From: Nitrosomonadales bacterium
GTDB taxonomy: Bacteria; Pseudomonadota; Gammaproteobacteria; Burkholderiales; Gallionellaceae
Assembly: GCA_016218465.1 (NCBI GenBank)
Contig: JACREA010000057.1
Coordinates: 1 to 11,676 of the forward strand
DNA length: 11,676 bases
Direction of reading: 5' to 3'
In this document: positions 4,949 through 11,676 of the stretch, piece after piece
Numbering within the stretch: position 1 is the stretch's first letter
Layout of the letters: every line of letters begins with the position of its first letter
Translations under genes and position numbers: made by a program
The notes under the pieces: model-generated
Database searches by the model: none
What the model was told of the DNA's origin: nothing
What the model saw: only the letters and a program-made list of their open reading frames with translations

Positions 4949-6400
4949 CTACTCCGCCACAAGTTGCACCCCCGCCTCGTCCGCAGCAGCAAGATACTCC
5001 GCCGCAATCGTCACCCCAAAAACACAGACCAGCTCATCGCCGCAATACAGCAGCGGCAGGCGGTCCCGCTGCCAGGGTGGGATACGGAACTCTTGCAGGA
5101 GGTTTTTCAGGGTACGAATCGAGGCATTCTGATGGGGACGCAATGATTCGCCTCCGCATCGCAAGCGTAACGTCACCGGCGCGCGCTGCAATTTCGCCAA
5201 GCTGATTCCAATTCCCTGAGAACGAATAAAGTGCAGCCGTTTATTCAGCGCAGGCCAATGCAGTTCGGCTTCGTCGCGCCACGGCAATACCAGATTCCGG
5301 TCGAATTCCTCCAGTGCGGGCATTGCATATACCCCTCCCTGATAGCGGCGCACTTGCCAGTTTCCGTAGGCAATGCACACTGCCGCATCCTCCCGTGCAT
5401 TGCACAGTTGCTGCAACATGTCCTCCAGTTGCACTGCTTGTGGCATCGGCGCGCCACAGGCATGCAGAAAGTAGCGCAGCAAGTTCTTTGCCCTGGGCTG
5501 GCTTAAATCCTGCAAGGCTGCAACTGCGAGCGTTTCGGCATGAATCGCCCGAGCGGAATCCTGTTGTGCCAGCTCATCCAGCAAGATGCTTGCCTCGGCG
5601 AAATGCTGCGAACTGCGCGTAAGGGTATCGCGGTAGGCGGGAAATTTTTCCTCCAGCAACGGCAACAGGCGATGGCGCAGGAAGTTGCGCGGATAGCTAT
5701 CATCCGCGTTGCTTTCGTCTTCTATCCATTGAAGATTTTCAGCGGCGGCATAGTCGAGAATCTCCTGGCGGGAACAATGCAGCAAGGGACGCACGATTGA
5801 TCCTGCGCAAACATTTTTAGATTCCGTTCGGGCTGAGCCTGTCGAAGCCAGCTTTGATTTAGCAGCCGTACACCCTTCGACAAGCTCAGGGCGAACGGCG
5901 AAAGCAGCACCGTTAAAACCTGCATGCCGGGCAAGCAGTGGCATGGCGCTTGCGCCGCGCACTCCTGCACCGCGCAACAATTGCAGCAGCAGCGTTTCCG
6001 ACTGATCGTCGGCGTGATGCGCCAAAGCCACAAAGTCACACGCCTGCCCGGCAAATGCCGCATGACGCAGCTTGCGCGCCGCCGCCTCGATGCCATGCGC
6101 ACGCAAGGGAGCGATGTCCACGTGTTCGATAAGCAAAGAAATGTGGTGACTGGTGCAAAGTCTGGAGCAAAATTCCGCCCAGGCATCGGCGTTCGGGCTG
6201 ATGCCGTGATGTACATGCAGGGCGGAGAGTCTCCAGGAAAAACGCGGCGCAAGCTGGCTCAACAGATGCAGCAATACTACCGAGTCCACCCCACCGCTCA
6301 AGCCAATCAGGATGGAACTATGCCTAGGGAGCAACGGCGCAATGCGCGCCGCTATTTGCTCGGTGAGATCAGCTGAGCTCAACTTCCTTGAACTTGCCAT
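4949..6400 (-). CDS. tilS: tRNA(Ile)-lysidine synthase
   Basis: The 483-residue TilS uses ATP to join lysine to C34 of tRNA-Ile(CAU), changing its codon reading from AUG to AUA; the gene is normally essential. The N-terminal PP-loop is SGGVDS (35-40). HVHHGISPNADAW (62-74), EAAARKLRHAAF (105-116), LAHHADDQSETLLLQLLRGAG (126-146) and YPRNFLRHRLLP (236-247) are the expected conserved blocks, and the C-terminal tRNA-binding region follows, with GGESLRP near residue 417. Length is slightly above the usual 430-470 because residues about 165-196 are an in-frame insertion encoded by a pair of dispersed repeats, between the conserved GASAMPLLARH and IVRPLL blocks. The ATG at 6400 overlaps accA by 32 nt; a TTG seven codons in (6382), preceded by AAGGAAG, is an alternative that is too close to it to be convincing. 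Confidence 0.95.
   Translation of the reverse strand: MASSRKLSSADLTEQIAARIAPLLPRHSSILIGLSGGVDSVVLLHLLSQLAPRFSWRLSALHVHHGISPNADAWAEFCSRLCTSHHISLLIEHVDIAPLRAHGIEAAARKLRHAAFAGQACDFVALAHHADDQSETLLLQLLRGAGVRGASAMPLLARHAGFNGAAFAVRPELVEGCTAAKSKLASTGSARTESKNVCAGSIVRPLLHCSRQEILDYAAAENLQWIEDESNADDSYPRNFLRHRLLPLLEEKFPAYRDTLTRSSQHFAEASILLDELAQQDSARAIHAETLAVAALQDLSQPRAKNLLRYFLHACGAPMPQAVQLEDMLQQLCNAREDAAVCIAYGNWQVRRYQGGVYAMPALEEFDRNLVLPWRDEAELHWPALNKRLHFIRSQGIGISLAKLQRAPVTLRLRCGGESLRPHQNASIRTLKNLLQEFRIPPWQRDRLPLLYCGDELVCVFGVTIAAEYLAAADEAGVQLVAE
5824..5898. repeat. Inverted pair of dispersed repeats, in frame inside tilS
   Basis: Two 25-bp copies, 5824-5848 and 5874-5898, face each other with a 25-bp spacer and match at 21 of 25 positions. 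The shared form is CCGTTCGnnCTGAGC(C/T)TG followed by TCGAAG. This is a BIME-like arrangement of the same repeat seen in rlmN and the COG4255 gene. It is translated as AVRPELVEG and then ASTGSARTE, peptides that are the usual read-through products of such repeats. The insertion keeps the frame and contains no stop. Confidence 0.85.
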
Positions 6401-7337
6401 AACTCATCAGGCGGTTGAAGCGGTCCTGCAGAAGGTCAGCCGCCGGTTTGCTCTGCGCGGTCTTGAGCGCATCCTGCAACGCCTTTTTCACATTCTGCAT
6501 GGTCGCTGCATAATCGCGGTGCGCACCGCCCAGCGGTTCGTTGATTACCTTGTCCACCAAACCCAGCGCCTTCAGGCGTGTCGCGGTAATACCCAGGGTC
6601 TCTGCCGCATCGGGCGCTTTTTCCGCGCTCTTCCATAGAATCGAAGCGCAGCCTTCAGGCGAGATCACCGAATAAGTGCAGTATTGCAGCATCAGCAAAA
6701 CGTCGCCCACTGCAATCGCCAGCGCGCCGCCGGAGCCGCCCTCGCCAATCACGGTACAGATGATGGGCACGCGCAACCCGGTCATTTCATAAAGGTTGCG
6801 CCCGATCGCTTCGGACTGGCCGCGCTCTTCTGCGCCCACGCCCGGATAGGCGCCGGGAGTATCGATGAAAGTCATGATGGGAATGCCGAATTTTTCCGCC
6901 AGGCGCATCAGGCGCATCGCTTTGCGATAACCTTCTGGTCGCGGCATACCGAAATTGCGCACAATCTTTTCCTTGGTATCGCGGCCTTTTTGATGGCCGA
7001 TCACCATCACGCTTTGCCCGTTGAAACGCGCCAGTCCGCCTACAATGGCCTTGTCGTCGGCAAACGAGCGGTCGCCGTGCAGCTCTTCAAAATCGGTGAA
7101 CAGGTTCTCGACATAATCCAGCGTGTAAGGGCGTTGCGGATGACGCGACACCTGCGAAATTTGCCATGGTGTGAGTTTGGCGTAAACGTCTTTGGTGAGG
7201 GCTTCGCTCTTCTTGGACAAGCGCGAGATCTCGTCCGCGATGTCCAGTGCGGAATCGTCCTGCACATAGCGCAGTTGCTCTATCTTGTCTTCCAACTCGG
7301 CGATGGGGCTTTCAAAGTCCAGAAATGATATTTTCAT
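6369..7337 (-). CDS. accA: Acetyl-CoA carboxylase carboxyltransferase subunit alpha
   Basis: The 322-residue protein (E. coli 319) is the alpha subunit of the carboxyltransferase. With AccD it moves the carboxyl group from biotin-AccB to acetyl-CoA, giving malonyl-CoA for fatty acid synthesis in the cytoplasm. Family blocks are DFESPIAELEDKIEQLR near the N-terminus, PRPEGYRKAMRLM (132-144), FIDTPGAYPGVGAEERGQ (157-174), EGGSGGALAI (199-208) and SPEGCASILWK (226-236), typical of the crotonase-fold carboxyltransferase. The ATG at 7337 is chosen over a TTG two codons earlier because a strong Shine-Dalgarno, AAGGG, is six bases upstream. Its 3' end overlaps tilS by 32 nt, and accA-tilS adjacency is common in proteobacteria, so they are likely co-transcribed. 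Confidence 0.98.
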   Translation of the reverse strand: MKISFLDFESPIAELEDKIEQLRYVQDDSALDIADEISRLSKKSEALTKDVYAKLTPWQISQVSRHPQRPYTLDYVENLFTDFEELHGDRSFADDKAIVGGLARFNGQSVMVIGHQKGRDTKEKIVRNFGMPRPEGYRKAMRLMRLAEKFGIPIMTFIDTPGAYPGVGAEERGQSEAIGRNLYEMTGLRVPIICTVIGEGGSGGALAIAVGDVLLMLQYCTYSVISPEGCASILWKSAEKAPDAAETLGITATRLKALGLVDKVINEPLGGAHRDYAATMQNVKKALQDALKTAQSKPAADLLQDRFNRLMSYGKFKEVELS

Positions 7338-7343
7338 GCTCAA

Positions 7344-7348
7344 CCCTT
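7344..7348 (-). promoter_or_regulatory. Shine-Dalgarno that fixes the accA start
   Basis: AAGGG on the minus strand lies six bases before the ATG at 7337. It would be too close to the in-frame TTG at 7343, so the ATG is preferred. Confidence 0.75.
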
Positions 7349-7352
7349 ATTG

Positions 7353-7414
7353 TAGCTGGTAGCTTGTAACTCATAGCTGGGGTGCGTTGGCTACAAGCTA
7401 CGGGCTACCAGCTA
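7353..7414. repeat. Inverted repeat between the channel gene and accA
   Basis: TAGCTGGTAGC (7353-7363) and its exact reverse complement (7404-7414) form 11-bp arms. A second pair, TAGCTTGTA (7360-7368) and TACAAGCTA (7392-7400), can pair in an alternative register. The units AGCTTGTA, AGCTGG and GTAGC are repeated through the stretch. It fills nearly all of the 91-bp gap, just before the accA Shine-Dalgarno, and has no terminator-like T-run. A TATAAA on the minus strand at 7422-7417 could be a -10 box for accA, but no convincing -35 was found. Confidence 0.7.
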
Positions 7415-7428
7415 TTTTTATAATGATA

Positions 7429-8961
7429 CTACAAACCGAAGAATCGTTTGACAGTCGCCAACACCTCGCCGTGTTGTTTATGAATTACTTTATTCAGCGA
7501 CTCATCATCAAGATTCTGCATCGCACTGTCGAGTTGCGCGCGACGCTCAACCAGAATGTGCGCAACCTCATCAGCGATGCTTGGGCGCTCCCGCATGATT
7601 TCTTCAAAGGCATCCTTGTCAAGGCGGTAGCATTCCACATCGGTCTTGGCAATCACCGAAGCCGCGCGCGGCGCACCGGTCATCAGGCTCATCTCGCCAA
7701 AAAAGCTGCCTTTGGACAGCACATTGAGGATGCGTTTCTCGCCGCTTGCCGCCTCAAGATAAACTTCTGCCTCGCCGCTGATGATGATGAACAGCCAGTG
7801 CTGCGCGGGCGTACCCTGCTTGGCGATGATGTTTCCCTTGGCAAAAGGAGCATATCTCAAACGCTCGGCCAGCTTGCGCAACTCGTCATCAGTCATCTGC
7901 GCAAGCAGTTCAACGCGCTTGAGTGTCTTGATACGCAGCATCAATTCGCGCTGATGAGCGGCTTCCTCGTGCTTTTCGCTTTCCTTGAAGTAATGGACAT
8001 TACGTTCTTCCACCGCGAGCTTGATGCCACCTCGTTCCAGTGCGGTAAATATATGCCAGCGCACGGCCGCATCGGTAGTATCGTCCACAGCAAGGTCGGT
8101 CAGCCAGTAGCGCAGCGCATAGCGCGCGCAGCCTTTATCCATTTCCATCAGCACACAACTGGGTTGAGGATTCTTGGACACATTATTGACTTCCGCCTGC
8201 AGGATGGCATTTTCCACGGCGCTCACCACCCTGGTCGGCGTGGTATTCAAACTGACGTTGAACCAGACCCAGCGGCGCCATTGCACCGGCTGATCGGTGC
8301 GCCGCCCCAGCACAACAAATTTATTCTTCATCAACTGGCTGTTCGGAAACACCACGGTTTCCCAATTGCGCGTCTCGACCAGCGTGGAGCGCCAGCGGAT
8401 GTCCACCACGCGGCCGGAAATATCGTCCACCTTGATCCAGTCGCCAATCTCGACGGAATTGTCCAGTTGCAGCGCCAGGCCTCCGAGAATATTGCCCAGC
8501 GTATCCTGCATCGCAAAAGCCACTACGGCGGTAATCATCGCCGAAGTCGCGAGGATACTGGTCAAATCCAGCCCGGCGTAGCGCAATCGCACCAGGCCTA
8601 GTGCGACGTAACCGACAATGACGAAAATATCCTCGGCAATACGCGGCGAGCTCAGGCGCGCAAACGGCAGCACGATGCGGAACAGCAGAGATCCCCACAA
8701 ACGGATTACTGCAATACCGCCGCCGATGACGAATGCCTCATACAGAATAGCTGCGGCTTTTGTAAATTCCAGAGCGTGGATCAGGCTGCTGACGAACTGC
8801 CCGACCATACACACGAAGAAGAAGATCAGCGTATTGATAATACTTTTGTGATCTTCCTTGCGGAAATGGAGCAACAAAAACACGATGCCCAAAACCATAA
8901 CCAGCACCGGAAACGACTCGGCGCGCCAGAAGAAATTAATCGCGTTATTCCAGAAAGACAT
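7429..8961 (-). CDS. MscS-family mechanosensitive channel with C-terminal cyclic-nucleotide-binding domain
   Basis: The 510-residue inner-membrane protein has about four hydrophobic segments (near 17-33, 41-62, 72-100, 111-125), then the pore-lining helix and the MscS beta domain. The MscS core is LDLTSILATSAMITAVVAFA (131-150), then MQDTLGNILGGLALQLDNSVEIGDWI, then WRSTLVETRNWETVVFPNSQLM (190-211). A cNMP-binding domain follows (about 365-465), with the phosphate-binding cassette FFGEMSLMTGAPRAASV (420-436) and the key arginine R432; the usual R(T/S)A is RAA. This layout matches bacterial cyclic-nucleotide-gated (bCNG) members of the MscS superfamily, which respond to cAMP more than to tension; ligand here is inferred. 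The ATG at 8961 is chosen over longer readings (to 9054) because GAAGGA lies six bases upstream and the extra residues would overlap the upstream gene. The upstream COG4255 gene ends 31 bp away. Confidence 0.93.
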   Translation of the reverse strand: MSFWNNAINFFWRAESFPVLVMVLGIVFLLLHFRKEDHKSIINTLIFFFVCMVGQFVSSLIHALEFTKAAAILYEAFVIGGGIAVIRLWGSLLFRIVLPFARLSSPRIAEDIFVIVGYVALGLVRLRYAGLDLTSILATSAMITAVVAFAMQDTLGNILGGLALQLDNSVEIGDWIKVDDISGRVVDIRWRSTLVETRNWETVVFPNSQLMKNKFVVLGRRTDQPVQWRRWVWFNVSLNTTPTRVVSAVENAILQAEVNNVSKNPQPSCVLMEMDKGCARYALRYWLTDLAVDDTTDAAVRWHIFTALERGGIKLAVEERNVHYFKESEKHEEAAHQRELMLRIKTLKRVELLAQMTDDELRKLAERLRYAPFAKGNIIAKQGTPAQHWLFIIISGEAEVYLEAASGEKRILNVLSKGSFFGEMSLMTGAPRAASVIAKTDVECYRLDKDAFEEIMRERPSIADEVAHILVERRAQLDSAMQNLDDESLNKVIHKQHGEVLATVKRFFGL

Positions 8962-8967
8962 GTTTGT

Positions 8968-8973
8968 TCCTTC
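8968..8973 (-). promoter_or_regulatory. Shine-Dalgarno that fixes the channel gene start
   Basis: GAAGGA on the minus strand is six bases before the ATG at 8961. It supports this start over the upstream in-frame codons, which would extend into the neighbouring gene. Confidence 0.8.
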
Positions 8974-8992
8974 TTTTTTGCGTGTCGGTATT

Positions 8993-10063
8993 CTACACCA
9001 TTGAACAAATTGCCAACGGCTTGGAACGCCGCCAGAATGCCCAGGCATCGGCACGGTCCAGCTTTATATGCTGAACGCGGCTGCCGCCCAGAATATCAAT
9101 CTGCAATTGCGATATTTTCCCGGCACGCAACGCCTGCCATAGCGGCTGCGCATAGCCGGTTTCAAAATCCTGCAAGGCATCGCGCCATGCGCTCAGATCG
9201 CCCTGCCGAAATGCAGAACGCAAGCCTGTCCAGACCAGCAATTGCTTGCCACTACCTTCTCCAACACACCATCGCTCAGACCATCCCGCAAACGGAATGT
9301 TCGCAGCCGATGCAAACATTCCGGACAGCACATCATCCGAACTCGCACTATCGTAAACCTTAAGCAACGGCGCAGCCAAGCTGCATCCGCTTCCCCAAAA
9401 CCACAAGCTATTGATCGGCAACTCACCGCGCGCTTCTCGGGCTTCATTCACCGGGTGGGCAAATAACAGCATCTGGGCTTCGTTGAACAACTGATGCCAG
9501 TGTGTAGCCTCCGAGCCTCCGGGCAACAAGCCGCGCACATTGCGTCCGGCAGCCTGCGACAAGGGCACCGTTTCGATGTCCGGCAATTGATCCATCCGCA
9601 CATACCAGCGTCGCGAATGCGGTGCGTAAAACTCCATATCCTGTCCGGCAAAATATTTGTTCAGGGCAGCACAAAGCTGCTTAGCCTCATCTGTGCTGAC
9701 TTCCACATCCGGCAACAACACCAGTTGATCGCGCTGCAAACGCAGATGCGCCGGATCGGCGCGTATCCAGCAACCTTCATCCAACCCGTCAAACGATGCG
9801 GAAATGGGCGCAATCGGCACATCCGGCTGACACGGCACGCCGAACATTACGCACAATAACGCCTCCAGCGATCCCCCCTCCCCCGTTCGTGCTGACCCTT
9901 CGACTGCGCTCATGACTAAAGGCTTTGTCGAAGGGTCTGAGCCTGTCGAAGCACCCCGTGCCAGCATCTTTTCCAGCGCAGGCAAGCGCAAATCCGCACA
10001 GACTTCGGCGGCAATATCCGTCGGCAGGAATAAATCGCAAATAACCAGATGAACACTTTTCAT
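8993..10063 (-). CDS. COG4255-type conserved protein, often annotated as phosphoglycerate mutase
   Basis: The 356-residue protein resembles a family widespread in betaproteobacteria and often labelled cofactor-independent phosphoglycerate mutase. Recognisable blocks are CWIRADPAHLRLQRDQLVLL (about 98-117), MEFYAPHSRRWYVRM (about 143-157), GRNVRGLLPGG, WHQLFNEAQMLLFAHPVNEAREARGELPINSLWFWGSG (about 188-225). I do not see the metal-binding Asp/Ser/His motifs of true iPGM at the N-terminus (VICDLFLPTD), so an enzymatic role is doubtful. Residues about 38-62 (GASTGSDPSTKPLV...SARTG) are an in-frame repeat insertion in what should be a linker. The ATG at 10063 has no strong Shine-Dalgarno. The gene ends 31 bp before the channel gene, so the pair may be co-transcribed. 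The true function is unknown. Confidence 0.85.
   Translation of the reverse strand: MKSVHLVICDLFLPTDIAAEVCADLRLPALEKMLARGASTGSDPSTKPLVMSAVEGSARTGEGGSLEALLCVMFGVPCQPDVPIAPISASFDGLDEGCWIRADPAHLRLQRDQLVLLPDVEVSTDEAKQLCAALNKYFAGQDMEFYAPHSRRWYVRMDQLPDIETVPLSQAAGRNVRGLLPGGSEATHWHQLFNEAQMLLFAHPVNEAREARGELPINSLWFWGSGCSLAAPLLKVYDSASSDDVLSGMFASAANIPFAGWSERWCVGEGSGKQLLVWTGLRSAFRQGDLSAWRDALQDFETGYAQPLWQALRAGKISQLQIDILGGSRVQHIKLDRADAWAFWRRSKPLAICSMV
9885..9952. repeat. Dispersed palindromic repeat cluster in frame in the COG4255 gene
   Basis: The perfect 11-bp inverted repeat GACCCTTCGAC (9894-9904) and GTCGAAGGGTC (9927-9937) has a 22-nt spacer. It is directly followed by CTGAGCCTGTCGAAGCAC (9937-9954), and GTTCGTGCTGA precedes it. 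These are pieces of the same family as the tilS and rlmN copies. The insertion is translated as roughly ASTGSDPSTKPLVMSAVEGSARTG without a stop. It lies near the start of the protein, after LPALEKMLARG. Confidence 0.8.
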
Positions 10064-10272
10064 GCGGCAAGTTTAGCATTTACCCCAAATGGTTCATTAG
10101 CCAAAACGGGGTCATTCCGGCGAACGATCTGGCCTATAGGGATAATTTGAGAGCGTGAGGTGGCAAGAAAAACAACTTCGCCTAAACCTGGCAGTAAGAT
10201 CGCGTTTCAAATAATGCAGCACATCATCCCCTGCAATTCAACAAAAGGCGGGCAAAAAAATTTAGAGACACG
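10064..10272. other. 209-bp intergenic gap between arnD and the COG4255 gene
   Basis: No ORF is supported. Just past the arnD stop on the minus strand, the small dyad ACGCTTAGCGT (which includes the TAG stop) is followed after a few bases by AAATTTTTTT, a weak terminator-like arrangement. A promoter for the COG4255 gene must lie here or further upstream. TTGGCT and TAAATG, 16 bp apart and about 20 bp before the start, are the best candidate, but a poor one. Confidence 0.4.
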
Positions 10273-11184
10273 CTAAGCGTAATCTTCAGCCGCGATAGCC
10301 AGCTTGCCGACCCGCCCTTCCACCTCTCGCATCTCGACTTCACGGCGCGGCAAAGAGCTAACGTCCAGCCCTTGCAGATATTGCCGCATTGAAACCAGTT
10401 CATAGCCCTGCTCCTTCCAGCCTTGCAGCAGTTGCTCGAATACCGGCATCCACTTTCCCCCTTCCAGCTCTGCATGCAGGGTGAACACATGGCCAGTAGC
10501 CCGTGGATTCGCGGTCGGCTGCAAGATGTGTTGCGCGATGTTGTCCAAGGTGATGCCGTCGCGATTCATCAGTTCATCCAGCGTCGGCAGGGTGGTAGGC
10601 AATTGCGGACAGGCGATGATCTCGGCACGCCATGTAGGAATGAAAGGATGTGTGCCGCGCGTGTCCGAGCTGTATTCAAAACCGAAGCGCTGCATCAGAC
10701 GCAGCGCATGGCGGTTCGTCTGCCAACCGGCGGCAGCGTGGGAATGCGGCGCTTCGCCAAAGATTTCGGTATAACGATCCACCGCGCGTTGCAGCTCGCG
10801 CCGTGTCCATTCGGCATCCTTGTTCACCACATAATCCTGCCAGCGGATATGGTCGAAACAATGAATACCGGTTTCAAATCCCGCATCACGCGCGCCGCGC
10901 ATGATGTCGGCGCATTTTTTGCCGATGTCCGGCGATGGCAGCAGCGTGCCATACAGCAGCGTCTTGATGCCGTAGTGCTCCACCACCGAGGTGCGCGACA
11001 CCTTGCCGATAAAGCCCGGACGGAATACTCGCTTGATGGCGCGCCCGGTGTGGTCAGGGCCGAGAGAAAAAAAGAAAGTGGCCTGCGCATTATGGCGTTG
11101 CAAGGTTTCAACCAGACGCGGCACGCCTTCGCGGGTGCCGCGATAGGTGTCGACGTCGATTTTGAGGGCGAGTTGTTGGGTCAT
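10273..11184 (-). CDS. arnD: 4-deoxy-4-formamido-L-arabinose-phosphoundecaprenol deformylase ArnD
   Basis: The 303-residue protein (E. coli 296) matches ArnD by eye throughout. It is a polysaccharide-deacetylase-fold (NodB-like) metal hydrolase that removes the formyl group from undecaprenyl-phosphate-L-Ara4FN, making L-Ara4N ready for transfer to lipid A. Visible motifs: LKIDVDTYRGTREGVPRLVE (7-26) with the metal Asp of IDVDT; FFFSLGPDHTGR (37-48); IHCFDHIRWQ (107-116), with the two metal-binding histidines H108 and H112; AAAGWQTNRHAL (150-161); YSSDTRGTHPF (171-181); and FTLHAELEGGKW (234-245) with the second catalytic-region His. It follows an arnA-type gene by 126 bp. No clear Shine-Dalgarno precedes the ATG at 11184. 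Lipid A modification of this type gives resistance to cationic peptides; PmrA/PhoP control is usual in enterobacteria, but I saw no such box here. Confidence 0.95.
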   Translation of the reverse strand: MTQQLALKIDVDTYRGTREGVPRLVETLQRHNAQATFFFSLGPDHTGRAIKRVFRPGFIGKVSRTSVVEHYGIKTLLYGTLLPSPDIGKKCADIMRGARDAGFETGIHCFDHIRWQDYVVNKDAEWTRRELQRAVDRYTEIFGEAPHSHAAAGWQTNRHALRLMQRFGFEYSSDTRGTHPFIPTWRAEIIACPQLPTTLPTLDELMNRDGITLDNIAQHILQPTANPRATGHVFTLHAELEGGKWMPVFEQLLQGWKEQGYELVSMRQYLQGLDVSSLPRREVEMREVEGRVGKLAIAAEDYA

Positions 11185-11224
11185 CTTGTTGTTGTGTTAC
11201 GCGGCTTTACCAAACCGATGACTC

Positions 11225-11281
11225 ATGTAGGTGCGAATTCATTCGCACATTAAAATCGTGCGGATAAATCCGCACCTACAT
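11225..11281. repeat. Double-hairpin repeat between arnA and arnD
   Basis: Two 24-bp arms (11225-11248 and 11258-11281) are inverted copies, 21 of 24 identical, starting ATGTAGGTGCG, with a 9-bp spacer. Each arm is itself palindromic: GTGCGAAT with ATTCGCAC, and GTGCGGAT with ATCCGCAC. The RNA could fold as two small hairpins or one long stem. It lies in the gap between two genes expected to be co-transcribed, so it may affect mRNA stability or expression between them. No T-run follows. Confidence 0.85.
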
Positions 11282-11310
11282 AATCACACCAAAAAAGGGA
11301 TGGTGAAGTT

Positions 11311-11676
11311 TCAATCTACCAACCCGCGCGCTTCTGCAACCTGGCCGCGATACGCGTCAAATATATTGCGCAGCGTGTCGGCCATATTGATAGACGGCTT
11401 CCAGTTCAGATCCTTGCAGGTATTGGTGATTTTCGGCACGCGGTTCTGCACGTCCTGATAACCCTTGCCATAGTATGCAGCCGAGGTGGTTTCGACGATC
11501 TTCACTTTTTGCGCGGAATCGCGATACTCCGGATACTCCTTCGCCAGCTTGAGCATCATGTCGGCGAGGTCGCGAATCGCGTAGTTATTGGCCGGATTGC
11601 CGATGTTGTAAATCTTGCCGGTAGCGATGCCATCCTTGTTGGCGATGATCTTCATCAGCGCCTCTATGCCGTCGTC
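11311..11676 (-). CDS. arnA: ArnA-type UDP-glucuronate decarboxylase, C-terminal part (gene runs off the right edge)
   Basis: The last 121 residues are visible, from DDGIEALMKIIANKDGIATG to the stop at 11311. They match the C-terminus of the ArnA decarboxylase domain: IYNIGNPANNYAIRDLADMM, then AYYGKGYQDVQNRVPKITN, where the Arg of QNRVP corresponds to catalytic R619 of E. coli ArnA, then LNWKPSINMADTL. This domain is an SDR-fold NAD-dependent enzyme that oxidises and decarboxylates UDP-glucuronate to UDP-4-ketopentose in the L-Ara4N route. The methionine at 11653-11655 is internal, and the frame stays open to the edge. Whether this is the bifunctional ArnA (with formyltransferase) or a stand-alone decarboxylase, as in some betaproteobacteria, cannot be told because the N-terminus is outside the window. 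It lies 126 bp upstream of arnD. Confidence 0.9.
   Translation of the reverse strand, partial: DDGIEALMKIIANKDGIATGKIYNIGNPANNYAIRDLADMMLKLAKEYPEYRDSAQKVKIVETTSAAYYGKGYQDVQNRVPKITNTCKDLNWKPSINMADTLRNIFDAYRGQVAEARGLVD

Noticed and set aside
7419..7424. A perfect plus-strand TATAAT
   Set aside because: No -35 box lies at a suitable distance, and no plus-strand gene follows.
7387..8601. A 404-codon plus-strand ORF
   Set aside because: It is antisense to the MscS/cNMP channel gene, which has all expected motifs. High GC bias of the minus-strand gene explains the open frame.
10423..11253. A 276-codon plus-strand ORF
   Set aside because: It is antisense to arnD, which matches its family along its full length.

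Overview
The window looks like chromosome of a betaproteobacterium, most likely order Nitrosomonadales (a Gallionella/Sideroxydans-like organism is my best guess, from protein style and gene content, not from a database match). Every gene I can support lies on the minus strand, so the window reads right to left in transcription order. Long plus-strand ORFs are antisense shadows.

Right to left: the end of an arn-type gene (UDP-glucuronate decarboxylase domain of ArnA) and arnD, both for adding 4-amino-4-deoxy-L-arabinose to lipid A; a COG4255-type protein often called phosphoglycerate mutase; an MscS-type channel with a C-terminal cyclic-nucleotide-binding domain; accA and tilS, which overlap; a four-gene MCE (Mla-like) envelope lipid-transport cluster; then ndk and the 5' part of rlmN, which form a housekeeping pair.

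The most unusual part is the MCE cluster (1498-4693). It encodes, in order, an ABC-ATPase-like protein that has lost nearly all catalytic motifs, a membrane-anchored MCE-domain protein with a 21-bp coding repeat, a TPR lipoprotein, and an intact MlaE-type permease. The genes overlap by 26, 17-29 and 1 nt, so they are almost certainly one translationally coupled unit. No MlaA, MlaB or MlaC homologue is present here. How this transporter would be powered is an open question.

The second theme is dispersed palindromic DNA. A repeat with core CTTCGACAGGCTCAGGG (or variants) is inserted in frame inside three genes (rlmN, tilS and the COG4255 gene). Different hairpin-forming elements occupy the intergenic gaps: a GC-rich hairpin upstream of ndk, a 139-bp inverted-repeat-bounded element between tilS and the MCE cluster, a hairpin between the channel gene and accA, and a double hairpin between arnA and arnD.
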